64,000 bases of DNA, taken from Callorhinus ursinus (Eukaryota; Chordata; Mammalia; Carnivora; Otariidae). The notes under the pieces were generated by a model. That model made no database searches, had not been told where the DNA came from, and saw nothing but the letters and a program-made list of their open reading frames with translations. The stretch's first letter is position 1. Every line of letters starts with the position of its first letter. This document shows, one piece after another, positions 22,705 to 33,977 of this stretch. The DNA is taken from contig NW_020312968.1 of assembly GCF_003265705.1 (NCBI RefSeq), positions 3,408,935-3,472,934 on the forward strand, given 5' to 3'. A program made the translations under genes and the position numbers.

Positions 22705-23110
22705 CAACAAAGTGTTTTTCCCAGTTTGTCAGTGGTTATTTAATTGTGAGGTTATAAGGATTTTGTTTCTGTACAGAAGTTTTGTGTAGTCAAATGAAAC
22801 AATGTTTTCCTTTATAGTTTTCTGCATTGAGGATCCCCAAAAGTTTTATGAATATCTAAATATCTAATACACACTAAAAAATTGTACTTATAATTTATAG
22901 ATAAATTTTACCTATAATTTACATTACTTTTGCGGTATTTTTTTTTACGTGTAAACACAACATTTTTTTTTTACATTTAAATATTTAATCCAGATAGAAT
23001 TCATTTAGTGTATGTTATGAAGTCTAGAGCTAACTTCATTTTTTCCTAAGTATTTAGCCAGTTGCCTAAACTTGATAGCCCATATTTTGGGTAAATATTA
23101 AGTATTTTAA

Positions 23111-24085
23111 AAATAAAATAAAAATAAAATTACTGTCCCTTATTAGCCTTTTGGTAATGTTTTTCGTGTGAACTTTTGTGCTGGTTCAATGAACATTTTT
23201 TACTGAAAATTCTAGAAAAGTACATGTGTCAAAATTTGTCAACTTGTGGGTTGGCTGATTTCACTTTTACTGTTTTCTGAGGTAGGATAAATGAGTCACG
23301 TTTGCCTTAACACCAAGATGTAACTTTTGGCCTTTCCACTTTGAGTAGGGTAAAAAAAGATTTAGCTACCTATCACCCAGGTCTGTATTACTCAGAGGAC
23401 TCTGCCCCATACAAATGCTTTATTTTACAGGTTCTCTTTAGCTTTTGAAAAAAGAACAGACATTTTAAGTATTGAAGTACTGGATACTTTTCATAACACT
23501 CAACAAGATAGTAGAGGCTGATTTTTGTCTTATCATGAGGATGGATATTCATTTCACAAGACTGGGAAAACAGCCTATTTTATTCCTTCCCCCCACCTCT
23601 GGTGACACCTTAGAAACCATCACAATTAAGAAAATATTTACGTAGTCAACTGCCATTACCTTTGATTCAAAGGTAAACCACGCTTTGGAATCTGTACAAC
23701 CTTGTACCGAATGCAAGGTAGAAATGAAAAACATCAAAACATAGTTCTAATAAGGTAAATTTCACCGTGAAGGAGCTTGGTCAGCTTGGCTTTGTTAAGC
23801 AAAAACAAGCCTTTGATCAAATTGTTTCAGAAAAACAAAAATATTCTATCTCAATAAACTCCTTGCCATTCCACATTGGAAAGTTTAATCATAGTGTCTC
23901 ACTGACTCATTTCTGTGGATTTCATGTAATTATGTTATAGCTTGTGCTGTTCTTAGGAGAGTTGTGGAATAACCATCTCATGGAGGCATGAAAAAAATCA
24001 GGAGCATTTCTTGTTGCAGATATGCAAGGAACATGCTATTTTGGGGAGACAAATCTAATGATTCTTTTATTCATTAAGTTCTTTT
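23111..24085. other. Unassigned AT-rich intergenic sequence
   Basis: About 1 kb without SINE, L1 or gene that I can recognise. Confidence 0.35.
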
Positions 24086-24208
24086 GGGGAGCACCCGGCT
24101 GGCTTGGTTGGTAGAGCATGTGACTCTTGACCTCAGGGTTGTGAGTTCAAGCCCTACATTGGTATGAAGCCTACTTAAAAGAGAAAGAGAGAGAGAGGGA
24201 GAGAGATG
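24086..24208 (+). mobile_element. Short tRNA-Lys SINE with GA-rich tail
   Basis: gagcacccggctggcttggt, gactcttgacctcagggttg, then an (AGAG)n tail. Confidence 0.85.
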
Positions 24209-24964
24209 TTTTTGAAACTGGTAATTGTGATGACTTGGAAAAGGAAAATTTGGTGGTGGTTGGAGGCCAGAGGGCGGTGGTAATGGTGGAAGCTTACTTT
24301 TCACTCTATATAATTTGTACCTTTCTAATTTTATACTATGTGCATGTATCACATATTCGAATGAATTAGTTCTTTTAAGTGTTATTTCTAAACAGTAATT
24401 TTTACCTTAGGGCTAATTTACATTTGGAATAAATGCAAGTGAGAGAGTAACAATATGATCTGGACCAGATAGAAACAACTGATTTACATTTTAAACAATT
24501 TACACTTTAGACAATTTATTTTTTGTTTCATTTGTTCATTCAACAAATATTTAAGTAACAACTCTGTGCCAGGCATCAACCAATGATTATGTAAGAAAGA
24601 TGGTGAAGATCATGAAGGGCACAGAGAGTGAAAAGAGAGATTACTGGAGTTAGGCAGATTAAGCAGGAGCCCACAAAACAGTCACATGTGGGAATAACGG
24701 CTGAGATTTTTTATAATCTTGCCGGGTTGCAATGAGTTGCTGGGAAAATACTGGGATGAACACTGAGGTGCATGAATAAGGATGACGATGCATTTTGTTG
24801 AATATCCAGCACACTTGACCGCTGCCAAGATGGCCTTTTTCATCCACATGCTACTTTTGCTGTCTCCGTAAATGATAACCCCTGCCTTATAAAGAGGGAG
24901 CTGAGGGAGGATTCCTTTTATTTTGCTTATAGTTATTAAGGCAAATAATTTTATAAACATCATA
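24209..24964. other. Mostly unassigned; MIR/L2-like scrap
   Basis: gttcattcaacaaatattta and ctctgtgccaggcatcaacc at about 24528-24580 look like an ancient MIR/L2 fragment. No gene recognised. Confidence 0.4.
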
Positions 24965-25350
24965 GTGGCAGAAGGTAAACTGAGGCATAATAAACATTTT
25001 AAGGGTTTACTTGAGCAAAAATCAGTTTGAATCAGGCAGCATCCAGTCTTGCAGGTGGAAAGCTCTGAGGAGCTGTATGAAATGAAAGACTTTTATAGGC
25101 AGAAAGGAGAAGGAACAAGAAGTTACATTGGGCAAAAGGTTGGTTATTGCAAGGTCACTCTCCCTTAGGGGATGGCAAGGGTTTATCAGGCAGATGACCT
25201 GACTAGTGCTGATCAGGTGATTCCTGATTGATAGGTTTCAGATCCTATTTCTTTGAGAGCCAAAATTATAATTAAATGAAGTCTTGGTTTTGTGACATGG
25301 GGTTTAGCATAAGTGACTTCATTTGGGGCCTGTTGCCTTGCTTTTTAACG
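24965..25350 (-). mobile_element. Solo ERV LTR, family A (copy 2, inverted)
   Basis: Reverse complement of the family seen at 5.1 and 26.4 kb; on the minus strand it has a TATA-like cctataaaagtc and the gactggatgctgcctgattc block. Confidence 0.55.
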
Positions 25351-26424
25351 ATAGCTAACTATAAATGATTCCAAAGAAAATGATTACTTACTTCGTTGTT
25401 TAGATTTAAGGCAAGTAAAGGACAAATTCATGACCACATGTGGTTCATACCTTCTTAATTGCTAAGTATCACAAAAGAAGTGTTCTCATTCTCCTCAAAA
25501 CTAAAAAATCTTAATGGTGTCTACATTACAATGTAAACAAACAGAAAGGAAGCCCTGCAAGGCTTGTTTTAGTTAAATATCAGGTAGCTGTGATAGCTTG
25601 AATCCCCTTTTATTGCCAGGATGCAGGAAAACAAACTTGGGAATGGAACTCAAAACACTGAATAACAGTGATTTGAGGGCAGGGAGGAGGAATTCACAAC
25701 GGAAAGACACACAGGAAATCCCAAGAGTTTTTGTTTTGTTTTGTTCCTTTGTTTTGAGGAAGGTGGAGAGAAATGCTTTAGCATAATTTAAATTATTCTT
25801 GGTATCTATTTACCTTACCCATTAACTGTTAAGAGTTTACCTTCTGCTATTTGTTTTCAAAACCAAGACATGTTTCCATTTCATTAAACAATGCTCAATC
25901 TTCTAAGCAAAGCCCCAAGGTTATGAAGGAAATTTGACCACTTTATTTTCAAATTTTTAATACAATTTCTTGAAAAATTTAGAGCAGTTAACTTTTTAGA
26001 ATGTAGGCAAATTTTATATCAAAAGAGTCTTTTGATATCATGCTACAACTTATTTTTAAGATAACAGTGTTAATATAAATCTCTTATTCAAGGGAGCAAA
26101 TTTAATTTCCCTATATATTAAAGTTTATATTTTGGTACTGATGAATTACATTGTGTATATTGCTAAAGGAATCAGAACAGTCTGGTGTATATGGAAACCA
26201 AATGAGATAAAAAAGGACCAAGTTATTAACTAAGCAACTCATATTAATATTATGAATATATTAATTGTATATTTCAAGTCAGAGCTTTTCTAACTATAAA
26301 AGAAAAACATTAAAATTGGTACACTGATTTATAAAACAGTTTTGCTATAATAGTAAATATTCTAATTTCATTCAGAAAGAAATCTGACTTAGCTCACTGT
26401 TTACCCATGTTAAAGACAAGACAA
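25351..26424. other. Unassigned AT-rich intergenic sequence
   Basis: No gene or repeat recognised. Contains an 11-bp perfect inverted repeat at 26016-26038. Confidence 0.35.
26016..26038. repeat. Perfect palindrome, 11-bp arms, 1-bp centre
   Basis: Arms atatcaaaaga / tcttttgatat around a single G. Confidence 0.9.
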
Positions 26425-26990
26425 CAGATTCAAATTGGAGTCACTTATGCTAAGCCCCATGTCACCAAACCAAGACTTAACTTACTTACGGTTTTGGTTC
26501 TCCCAGAAATGGTACCTTAAACCAGCTAATCAGGAATTGCCTACTTAGCACTAGTTAGGTCATCTGCCTAAGAGACCCTGGCCATCCCCTAAAGGAAAGG
26601 AATCTTGTAATAACCGACTTGCTTTTTTGCCCAGGGTAACTTCCTTGTTCCTGCTTCATTCTGCCTATAGAATTCCTGCATTTTTTTTTAAGATTTTATT
26701 TGTTTATTTGACAGAAAGAGAGAGAGAGAGAGCACAAGCAGGGAGAGCGGCAGGCAGAGGGAGAGGGAGAAGTAGTCTCCCCAGCAGAGCAGGGAGCCCG
26801 ATGTGGGATCATGACCTGAGCCAAAGGTGGATGCTTAACTGACTGAGCTACCCGGGCGCCCCAAATTTTTGCGTTTTGTTCAGCTCCTCAGAGCTATTTT
26901 CTATCTGCTAGATTGGATGCTGCCTGATCCATGAATTATTGAATAAAGCCAATAAGACCCTTGCATTTTGTTTTTTCACACCTGATAACA
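26425..26990 (+). mobile_element. Solo ERV LTR, family A (copy 3), with SINE insertion
   Basis: tgctaagccccatgtcacca, cccctaaaggaaaggaatct, gctagattggatgctgcctg, then gaataaagccaataagaccc (poly(A) signal). A reverse SINE lies at 26681-26862. Confidence 0.6.
26681..26862 (-). mobile_element. CAN-SINE, internally shortened
   Basis: Reverse element; the ccaggaccctggg part is missing (gatgtgggatcatgacctga), a small internal deletion. Confidence 0.9.
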
Positions 26991-27388
26991 ACTTAACTTG
27001 TGATACTAGCTGGCAACATAAAGAGCAAACAATTTGGAGGACTCACACAAGACTCCATAACAATGCATAAAATTGTATATTATAGAATGTTTACTTTCAT
27101 TTAGTACATATTTAAATATATGCTTCATGCAGCTTATTTTTAGGACTATATTTTGAAAAATAATCAAAGTTTTAAAAATTGACTTTGATAGGAAACACAT
27201 GCAATAGTGAAAAATGTATTTGCCACCTCATTTTACTCCCCCTCCCTCCACCTCCAGCCATCAATACAACCATTTTCTTGTGTAAGAAGTTGTGCACATA
27301 TCTAAGCATTCTGTATATATCTGACACTTTGGGTACACAGGACTCTGGGGGTGTGCTTAAAGTTTATATTTGCCTCCTCTTGACCATT
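26991..27388. other. Unassigned intergenic sequence
   Basis: No gene or repeat recognised. Confidence 0.35.
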
Positions 27389-27405
27389 TAAAATTTACTT
27401 GATAG

Positions 27406-27600
27406 GGCGCCTGGGTGGCTCAGTCGGTTAAGCGACTGCCTTCGGCTCAGGTCATGATCCTGGAGTCCTGGGATCGAGTCCCGCATCGGGCTCCCTGCTC
27501 AGCAGGGAGTCTGCTTCTCCCTCTGACCCTCTTCCCTCTCGTGCTATCTCTCATTCTCTCTCTCTCAAATAAATAAATAAAATCTTTAAAAAAAATAAAA
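27406..27600 (+). mobile_element. CAN-SINE, GGAGTC subfamily
   Basis: Complete plus element; 17-bp duplication taaaatttacttgatag at 27389-27405 and 27601-27617. Confidence 0.95.
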
Positions 27601-27884
27601 TAAAATTTACTTGATAGAATTCACTTTCTTGCTCTATATGAACACTCAGCAGGTGCATGAGGCTCAGCCACATGCCGCTAACAGGGGACATGTTCTCAGT
27701 CCAGTAATTTGGTTGTTCAGTCACATGCATTACCCCAACTTCAAAACTAATTTGAGGCTTCCTGCTGCCACACCTCTTCCCTTTGGAAGCAGTGGATTCT
27801 GAGAGAGCCACAATAGCCCTCTTCATAAATAAATAAGTAAACCTCTTCATAAATCCTCCCTCTTCTCCATATTCTATTTTTTTA

Positions 27885-28080
27885 AAAATTTTATTTATTT
27901 ATTTAATTGACAGAGAGAGAGAGACAGCGAGAAAGGGAACACAAGCAGGGGGAGTGGGAGAGGGAGAAGCAGGCTTCGCACCAAGCAGGGAGCCTGACAT
28001 GGGGCTCGATCCCAGGACCCCAGAACCATGATCTGAGCCCAAGGCAGCTGCCCAACTAACTGAGCCACCCAGGCACCCCG
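27885..28080 (-). mobile_element. CAN-SINE
   Basis: Complete reverse element; ccatattctattttt duplicated on both sides. Confidence 0.95.
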
Positions 28081-28196
28081 CCATATTCTATTTTTAAACT
28101 TGATTTGGATCAGGGATCCAAGAGTTGTGTAATTCTTTGTCAGCAAATTCTTTTAAAAATTCTACACAGTGAGGGGCATCAGACTTTGCCACACCA

Positions 28197-28412
28197 GGGG
28201 CGCCTGGGTGGTGTAGTTGGTTGGGCAGCTGACTCTTGGTTTCTGCTTGGGTCATGATCTTGGGGTCCTGGGATTGAGCCCCGCATCTGGCTCCACACTA
28301 AGGGCAGAGTCTGCTTCAGGATTCTCTCTCTCCCTCTGCCCCTCCTCCAGCTTGCTCCCTCTCTCTCTCAAATAAATGGATAGAACTTTAAAAAAATTAA
28401 AAGAAAAAAGAA
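28197..28412 (+). mobile_element. CAN-SINE, older subfamily
   Basis: ggggcgcctgggtggtgtag head, long CT-rich body, A-rich tail. Confidence 0.9.
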
Positions 28413-28512
28413 TATGCCACCCCAAAAGTATGCCTCTTTGGCACATGCATTATTTTGAGCTAAAGGCCATTGAGAGCCAGCAGATACAGGAAAAGCTTTA
28501 AAAACAGGACAC

Positions 28513-28709
28513 GGGCACCTGGGTGGCTCAGTTGGTTAAGCCTCTGCCTTTAGCTCAGGTCATGATCTGGGGGTCCTGGGCTCAAGCCCCACATGGGGCT
28601 CCCTGCTCAGTGGGGAATCTGCTTGTCCCTCTTTCTCTGCCCCTCCCCCTCCTTGGGCTCTCTCTCTCTCTCTCTCTCTCAAATAAATAAAATCTCAAAA
28701 AAAAAAAAT
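28513..28709 (+). mobile_element. CAN-SINE
   Basis: gggcacctgggtggctcagt; duplication aaaaacaggacac at 28500-28512 and 28710-28722. Confidence 0.95.
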
Positions 28710-29661
28710 AAAAACAGGACACAGGTTTCCTTTTGTAAAGGAAATTTATATTTCTAAAAAAATTTCCATTTGTAGAGATGTTTCTCTCTCCTGTACTAGG
28801 AAGGAGAGGAAACCTAAGAAGTCTTACCAATGAGAAGTCATCTATATAACAAGCCTTACTAAACAACCATAGTTTGGAGCTCACCAGGGACTAATTATAG
28901 GACCATAGAATGCTTCCCTTCATTCCACACCTTACCACCACATTACTAAAGGCCCATTTACAGTGGTTTCTTTTACTCAGTGTATCATGTCTGACTTTTG
29001 ACAAAAAATTACAAGGTATACTGAAGGTTAAAAAAAAAACAACAACACAGTTTGAAGAGATAGAGCAGGTATTAGAACCAGACCCAGATATGGCAGGGAT
29101 GGTTGGAATTATCAGAAAGTGAATTTCAAACAACTAAGATTAATCTGTAAGGGCTCTAATGGAACAAGTAGACAGCATGCAAGGAAAGGTATGCAATGTA
29201 ATTAGAGAGATGGGAATTCTAAGAAAGAATTAAGAAATGCTAGAGCTAAAAAATAAAAATCTGTAGCAGAACACCTCTGATGGGCTGAGGAAAGACTCTC
29301 TGAATTTGAGGATATGTCTATACAGACTTCCAAAATTGAAAAACAAAGAGAAAAGAAGTTGGAAAAAATTGGAACAGAATATCCAGTAACAATGGGGCAA
29401 CCACAAAAGATGTAACATATACCTAATGGGATTACCAGAGGACAAGAAAGAGAGGAACAGCAGAAACATTTGAAGCAAAAATCACTGGGAAGTTCCCCAG
29501 ATTAATGTCAGACACCAAACCACAGGAAGCTCAGAGAACACCAGGTAAGATAAATGTCAAGAGAACTATGCCTAAGCATTATCATATTTAAACTGAAAAA
29601 AAAAAAATCAAAGACAAAAAAAAAAATTAAAAGAAGCCAGAGATAAAAACACCTTACCTAG

Positions 29662-29862
29662 GGGTGCCTGGGTGGCTCAGCTGGTTAAGCAACTGCCTTT
29701 GGCTCAGGTCATGGTCCCAGGGTCCTGGGATCGAGCCCCGTGTCAGGTTTCCTGTTCAGCTAGAGCCTGCTTCTCCCTCTCCCTCTGCCTGCTGCTCTGC
29801 CTGCTTGTGCTCTCTCTCTGTCAAATACATAAAAAAATCTTAAAAAAAAGATAACAACAACA
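29662..29862 (+). mobile_element. CAN-SINE
   Basis: Complete plus element; aaaaacaccttacctag duplicated at both ends. Confidence 0.95.
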
Positions 29863-30040
29863 AAAAAACACCTTACCTAGAGAGAAGCAAAGGTAAGAGC
29901 TCCATCCAACTCCTCCTCAGAAACCACACAAGTTAGAAGAGAGTGGAGTGAAATATTTAAAGTGTCAAATAGAAAAAAAACACCAATAGAGAAAGAGTAA
30001 GTAAAGTTAAGTAAAAAGTAAAGACTTGGATTTTTCTTTT

Positions 30041-30158
30041 TATTTATTTATTTTAAGATTTTATTTTTAAGTAATCTCTGCACCCAATGTGGGGCTCGAA
30101 CTCACAACCCTGAGATCAAGAGTAACATGCTTTACCAACTGAGCCAGCCAGGTGCCTC
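30041..30158 (-). mobile_element. Short tRNA-Lys SINE
   Basis: cccaatgtggggctcgaact, actgagccagccaggtgcct. Confidence 0.85.
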
Positions 30159-31093
30159 TTATTTTTCTTATCCTTAATTGATCAAACAAATAATTGTTCA
30201 AAATATAATGGCAACTGAGTGAAATTGTCAAAAACCAACCTCCTATATTTTGTCTAGAAGAAACCCACTTTAAAGACACATATCAATTAATAGTAAAAGA
30301 AGATCCAAATAAATACCATGCCAATACTAAGCAAATGAGAGTGGGAGTAGTTATATTAATTCCAGACAAAGCAGACGCTGGAGCAAGGAAAATTATCAGG
30401 AAGAAAGACAAATATTACATAATGATAAAGGGGTCAATTATCCAAAGAAGATATGATAATCCTTAATGCATATGTACCTCACAAAAAGGCATGAAAATAT
30501 GTGCGGCAAGAACGGATCAAACTTGAAGAAGATATGAATGAATCTACTATTATGCTTGGAGACTTCAACAGCCATCTATCAGAGAGAGATTCAGCAGGCT
30601 GAAAATCAGTAAGGGCATAGCTGGGCTCCACAGCACCATCAATCAACCAGATAAACTGACGTCTATAGACTACTTCAGTCCACAAGAGCAGAAGGCACAT
30701 TCTTCTCAGACTTACATGGAACATACACCAATAAGAACCACATTCTGGTCATAAAATACATCCTAACAGATTTAGAAGAAAAGGCTACGTACTGTATGAT
30801 AACAGCTCTAAAACATCTGGAAATGGCAACACTATGGAGACAGTAAAATGATCAGTGGTTGCTGGGGGTCAGAGGAAGGGAGCGATGAACAGGCAATGCA
30901 GAGAGGACTTTTAGGTCAGTGAAAGTATCCTGTATGATACTACAATGATGGATATGTATCATTTTACACTTGTCAAAAATGCATAGAATGTACAACATCC
31001 AGAATGAACCCTAACGCAAACTAGGAACTTTGTGTTAAAATGATGTTGATGTAGGTTCATCCTTCGTAACAAATGTGCCATCCTGGTGAGGGA

Positions 31094-31280
31094 TTTTTTT
31101 TTTTTAAGACTTTATTTATTTATTTGACAGAGACAGCGAGAGAGGGAATACAAGCAGGGGGAGTGAGAGAGGGAGAAACAGGCTTCCCGCTGAGCAGGGA
31201 GCCCAGTGCAGGACTCGACCCTAGGATCATGACCTGAACCGAAGGCAGATGCTTAACCGACTGAACCACCCAGGTGCCCC
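31094..31280 (-). mobile_element. CAN-SINE, internally shortened
   Basis: Reverse element; cctaggatcatgacctgaac lacks the usual ccctggg segment. Confidence 0.92.
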
Positions 31281-32104
31281 ACTTTTTTTTCCTCTTCAAA
31301 ATACAGCTGTAGTCCAGACCGAAAACAACTCTAGAGAACTTTTCTGTGCAGCTGTTATTTTGTATACTGGGTAGAATAAAATGGTGGAGCCTAAAATTGT
31401 ATATCTCAATTGTGAAAAAGGTAAAAGGAAACACCAGTAATTGCAGAGACAAACCAAAATGATTAAATATGTAATTCCTTTCAGGAACATGGGTACTTTT
31501 GCCATGGTTGTCATGTGGCAGAGGTTTCATGAAGGTGAGAGAACACGGGATAAGAGGTCTCTTTGCAGCTGAAGAATGGCTAATTTTTTGCATGAGTACA
31601 TCCTGCCTTACAAGGGAGAAGTTTTCGGAGAAGTGGAAATTTACATCCAGAACCTGAAATGTATTTACTAATTATTGTGAAAATATTCCAGGGCTCTAAG
31701 AATAAGAAGTGTTTCTTATCTTCTTCTCAGAAATTTTTGGCATATCTTCTGGTTCTGTACCATCATTGTACCAAATATATAATTTCAATAATTATATTGA
31801 AAAATATAATTTCAAATATTTTGTTGATGGGAAAGAAGTCTGAATGCTTTCACTGTATAATTTTGGTTTCTTTTCTCCACCTTATACTTCTTAATGTATA
31901 CTTCTTAATGTATACTTAATGTATACTTCTTAATCTAAAACATAGATTCAAAGGAAGCTTCAAAATCATAACTTTTCAAATTAAAACAATCTGTTACCCG
32001 ATACTTTTGTGACGGAGGAGATGTTAGCACGGTCATGACTCACTGAGGAACCAAGTCCAAGTGCGTGAAGCAGTGAGTAAGCCAAACTCTTCTACAGAGT
32101 ATAT
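31281..32104. other. Unassigned AT-rich sequence with a small minisatellite
   Basis: No gene recognised; contains the 14-bp tandem repeat listed separately. Confidence 0.35.
31883..31934. repeat. 14-bp tandem repeat, about 3.5 units
   Basis: Unit tatacttcttaatg, with one unit shortened. Confidence 0.9.
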
Positions 32105-32192
32105 AATTTTTTTTAAAAGATTTTATTTATGTATTTGACAGAGAGAGGGAACACAAGCAAGGGCAGTGGGAAAGGGAGAAGCAGGCTTCCCA
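32105..32192 (-). mobile_element. Truncated CAN-SINE (tail half only)
   Basis: Runs from poly-T and AAGATTTTATTTATGTATTT to gagaagcaggcttccc, then stops; the tRNA-like head is missing. Confidence 0.85.
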
Positions 32193-32749
32193 TATAGAAT
32201 TCTCCAGGGCATAGTGCAGTTCCCTAGCTTGAATTTTTTTGTTGGCATTTTTCATGGCAAACATCTGCGAAGGGAAAGACAAAGTGGTAACGTGCCACCT
32301 TGTGGATGCACGAGGAATGGAACTATTCTAGTTTTTGGTTTGGGGTTTTTTCCTCCTGGGGAGAATTTAATATTGTATTTTTGTTTTTCCCAATTACAGA
32401 AGGAATAATTATTGACTCAGAAAAATAAAGGAAAAGCGTAAAGAACAGTGGATACTCAAATATGAGTGGATTGTATTAAAAAAATTAGTAATCATCCCAA
32501 TCTTGACTTGGAGTGTACCTTATTGAAGTAGCATAGTGAGTGAAGGAGTGAATTTTTCTAAATCTGATTTTTCAGGTCAGCTGTTGGCCTTCAGGCCTGG
32601 CCTGACATTAGGGTCTGACCTTCCAGAAATATTATTCATGTCCCATTTGGCTAGAAGACAAAATTATGTTTATGTTCCAAAGAGGTATAAAAATTATTTG
32701 TTAATACTATTGATAACTGTCCATTTCCACATGAGGGGTGTATTTTATT
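32193..32749. other. Unassigned intergenic sequence
   Basis: No gene or repeat recognised. Confidence 0.35.
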
Positions 32750-32930
32750 TTATTTTAGAGAGAGAGACAGGGGGAGGGGCAGAGGGAGAAGGAGAGAAAG
32801 AATCTCAAGCAGACTCACCATTGAGCATGTAGCCTGTAAAAAGGCGAGAGGGGGGCTCGATCTCAAAACCCTGAGATCAGGACCTGAGCTAAAACCAAGA
32901 GCTAAAACAACTGAGCTACCCAGGCACCCA
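32750..32930 (-). mobile_element. CAN-SINE, older subfamily
   Basis: Reverse element; gaggggtgtattt is repeated on both sides. Confidence 0.9.
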
Positions 32931-33497
32931 GAGGGGTGTATTTATTAATCAACTAAACAAACATTTCATTATGGGTTGTTATGGGGTAGATGGGTCTAGA
33001 AAACCAGATGAGTTAACTCTCCCGGAAAGGGCGATCTTAGGTCCACTGTTGAAGACTGAATTCTGGACTGGATGGCCCTCCGGTATTTCATAGATTCTTT
33101 ACATTCTTTTGGGTTTACCAAGTCCTAGGCTCAGGTGTCAGTTTCCCTTTCTACAAAATGATAGACCAGATTGGTTATTTGCAAACTGTGTGTTTCAAGA
33201 GGTTTCAAAATGTTTGATCCAAATTTTTTTCAAATTTCAATATAAATATATATCTTATCAATTTAATTTCCACAACATTATTACAAAAATTTCTGAATTG
33301 ATCGTGTTATGAAAGTATATGCAGGGATACGACCAAAGTTGAATGTGTTTGAGGCTCTCAGCATGGTTTTGTGCCCTCACTGAGGAAATTTATACCATAC
33401 AAAGGAAATTTTCCAAGTTCAAACTCCAAAATACATTTGAGGCAAAAAAATATCAATTTTCTTTGTTTCTTTTTCATATAGGGATTTCGTGTGAGAT
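32931..33497. other. Unassigned intergenic sequence
   Basis: No gene or repeat recognised. Confidence 0.35.
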
Positions 33498-33977
33498 TCT
33501 ACATGTTTCTTTTCTTTCTTTTTTTTAATAATTTTTTATTGTTATGTTAATCACCATACATTATATCATTAGTTTTTGATGTAGTGTTCCATGATTCATT
33601 GTTTGTGCATAAGACCCAGTGCTCCATGCAGAACGTGCCCTCTTTAATACCCATCACCAGGCTAACCCATCCCCCCACCCCCCTCCCCTCTAGAACCCTC
33701 AGTTTGTTTTTCAGAGTCCATCGTCTCTCATGGTTCATCTCCCCCTCCGACTTATTCCCTTCATTCTTCCCCTCCTGCTATCTTCTTCTTTTTTTTTCTT
33801 AACATATATTGCATTATTTGTTTCAGAACTACAGATCCGTGATTCATCAGTCCTGTACAATTCACAGTGCTAACCATAGCACATACCCTCCCCAATGTCT
33901 ATCACCCAGCCGCCCCATCCTTCCCACCCCCCACCACTCCAGCAAACCTCACTTTGTTTCCTGAGATTAAGAATTCC

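Larger units (their letters stand above)
20690..23110 (-). mobile_element. Old LINE-1 (L1M) on minus strand, broken into pieces by later insertions
   Basis: Pieces 20690-21099, 21480-21554, 22225-22330 and 22705-23110 keep reverse L1M ORF2/3' order: ctgtaatgaacatctctgtg, agaagtataattgttgggtc, tttgtgtcctttgcttttt, tttgtgtagtcaaatgaaac, aatccagatagaattcattt. MLT1, SINE plus ERV LTR, and another LTR sit between them. Confidence 0.6.
28980..31040 (+). mobile_element. Old LINE-1/HAL1-like element, stop-filled, with two SINE insertions
   Basis: 28980-29640 resembles an L1M ORF1 region. 30180-30780 reads like a decayed L1 endonuclease segment (agtgggagtagttatattaa, ttggagacttcaacagccat). 30785-31040 resembles an L1M 3' UTR (aaaacatctggaaatggcaa, cagtggttgctgggggtcag). 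Most of the reverse transcriptase region is absent, so a large internal deletion has occurred. Confidence 0.55.

Noticed and set aside
31120..31593. 157-codon open frame on minus
   Set aside because: Half of it is CAN-SINE sequence; no protein family recognised in the rest.
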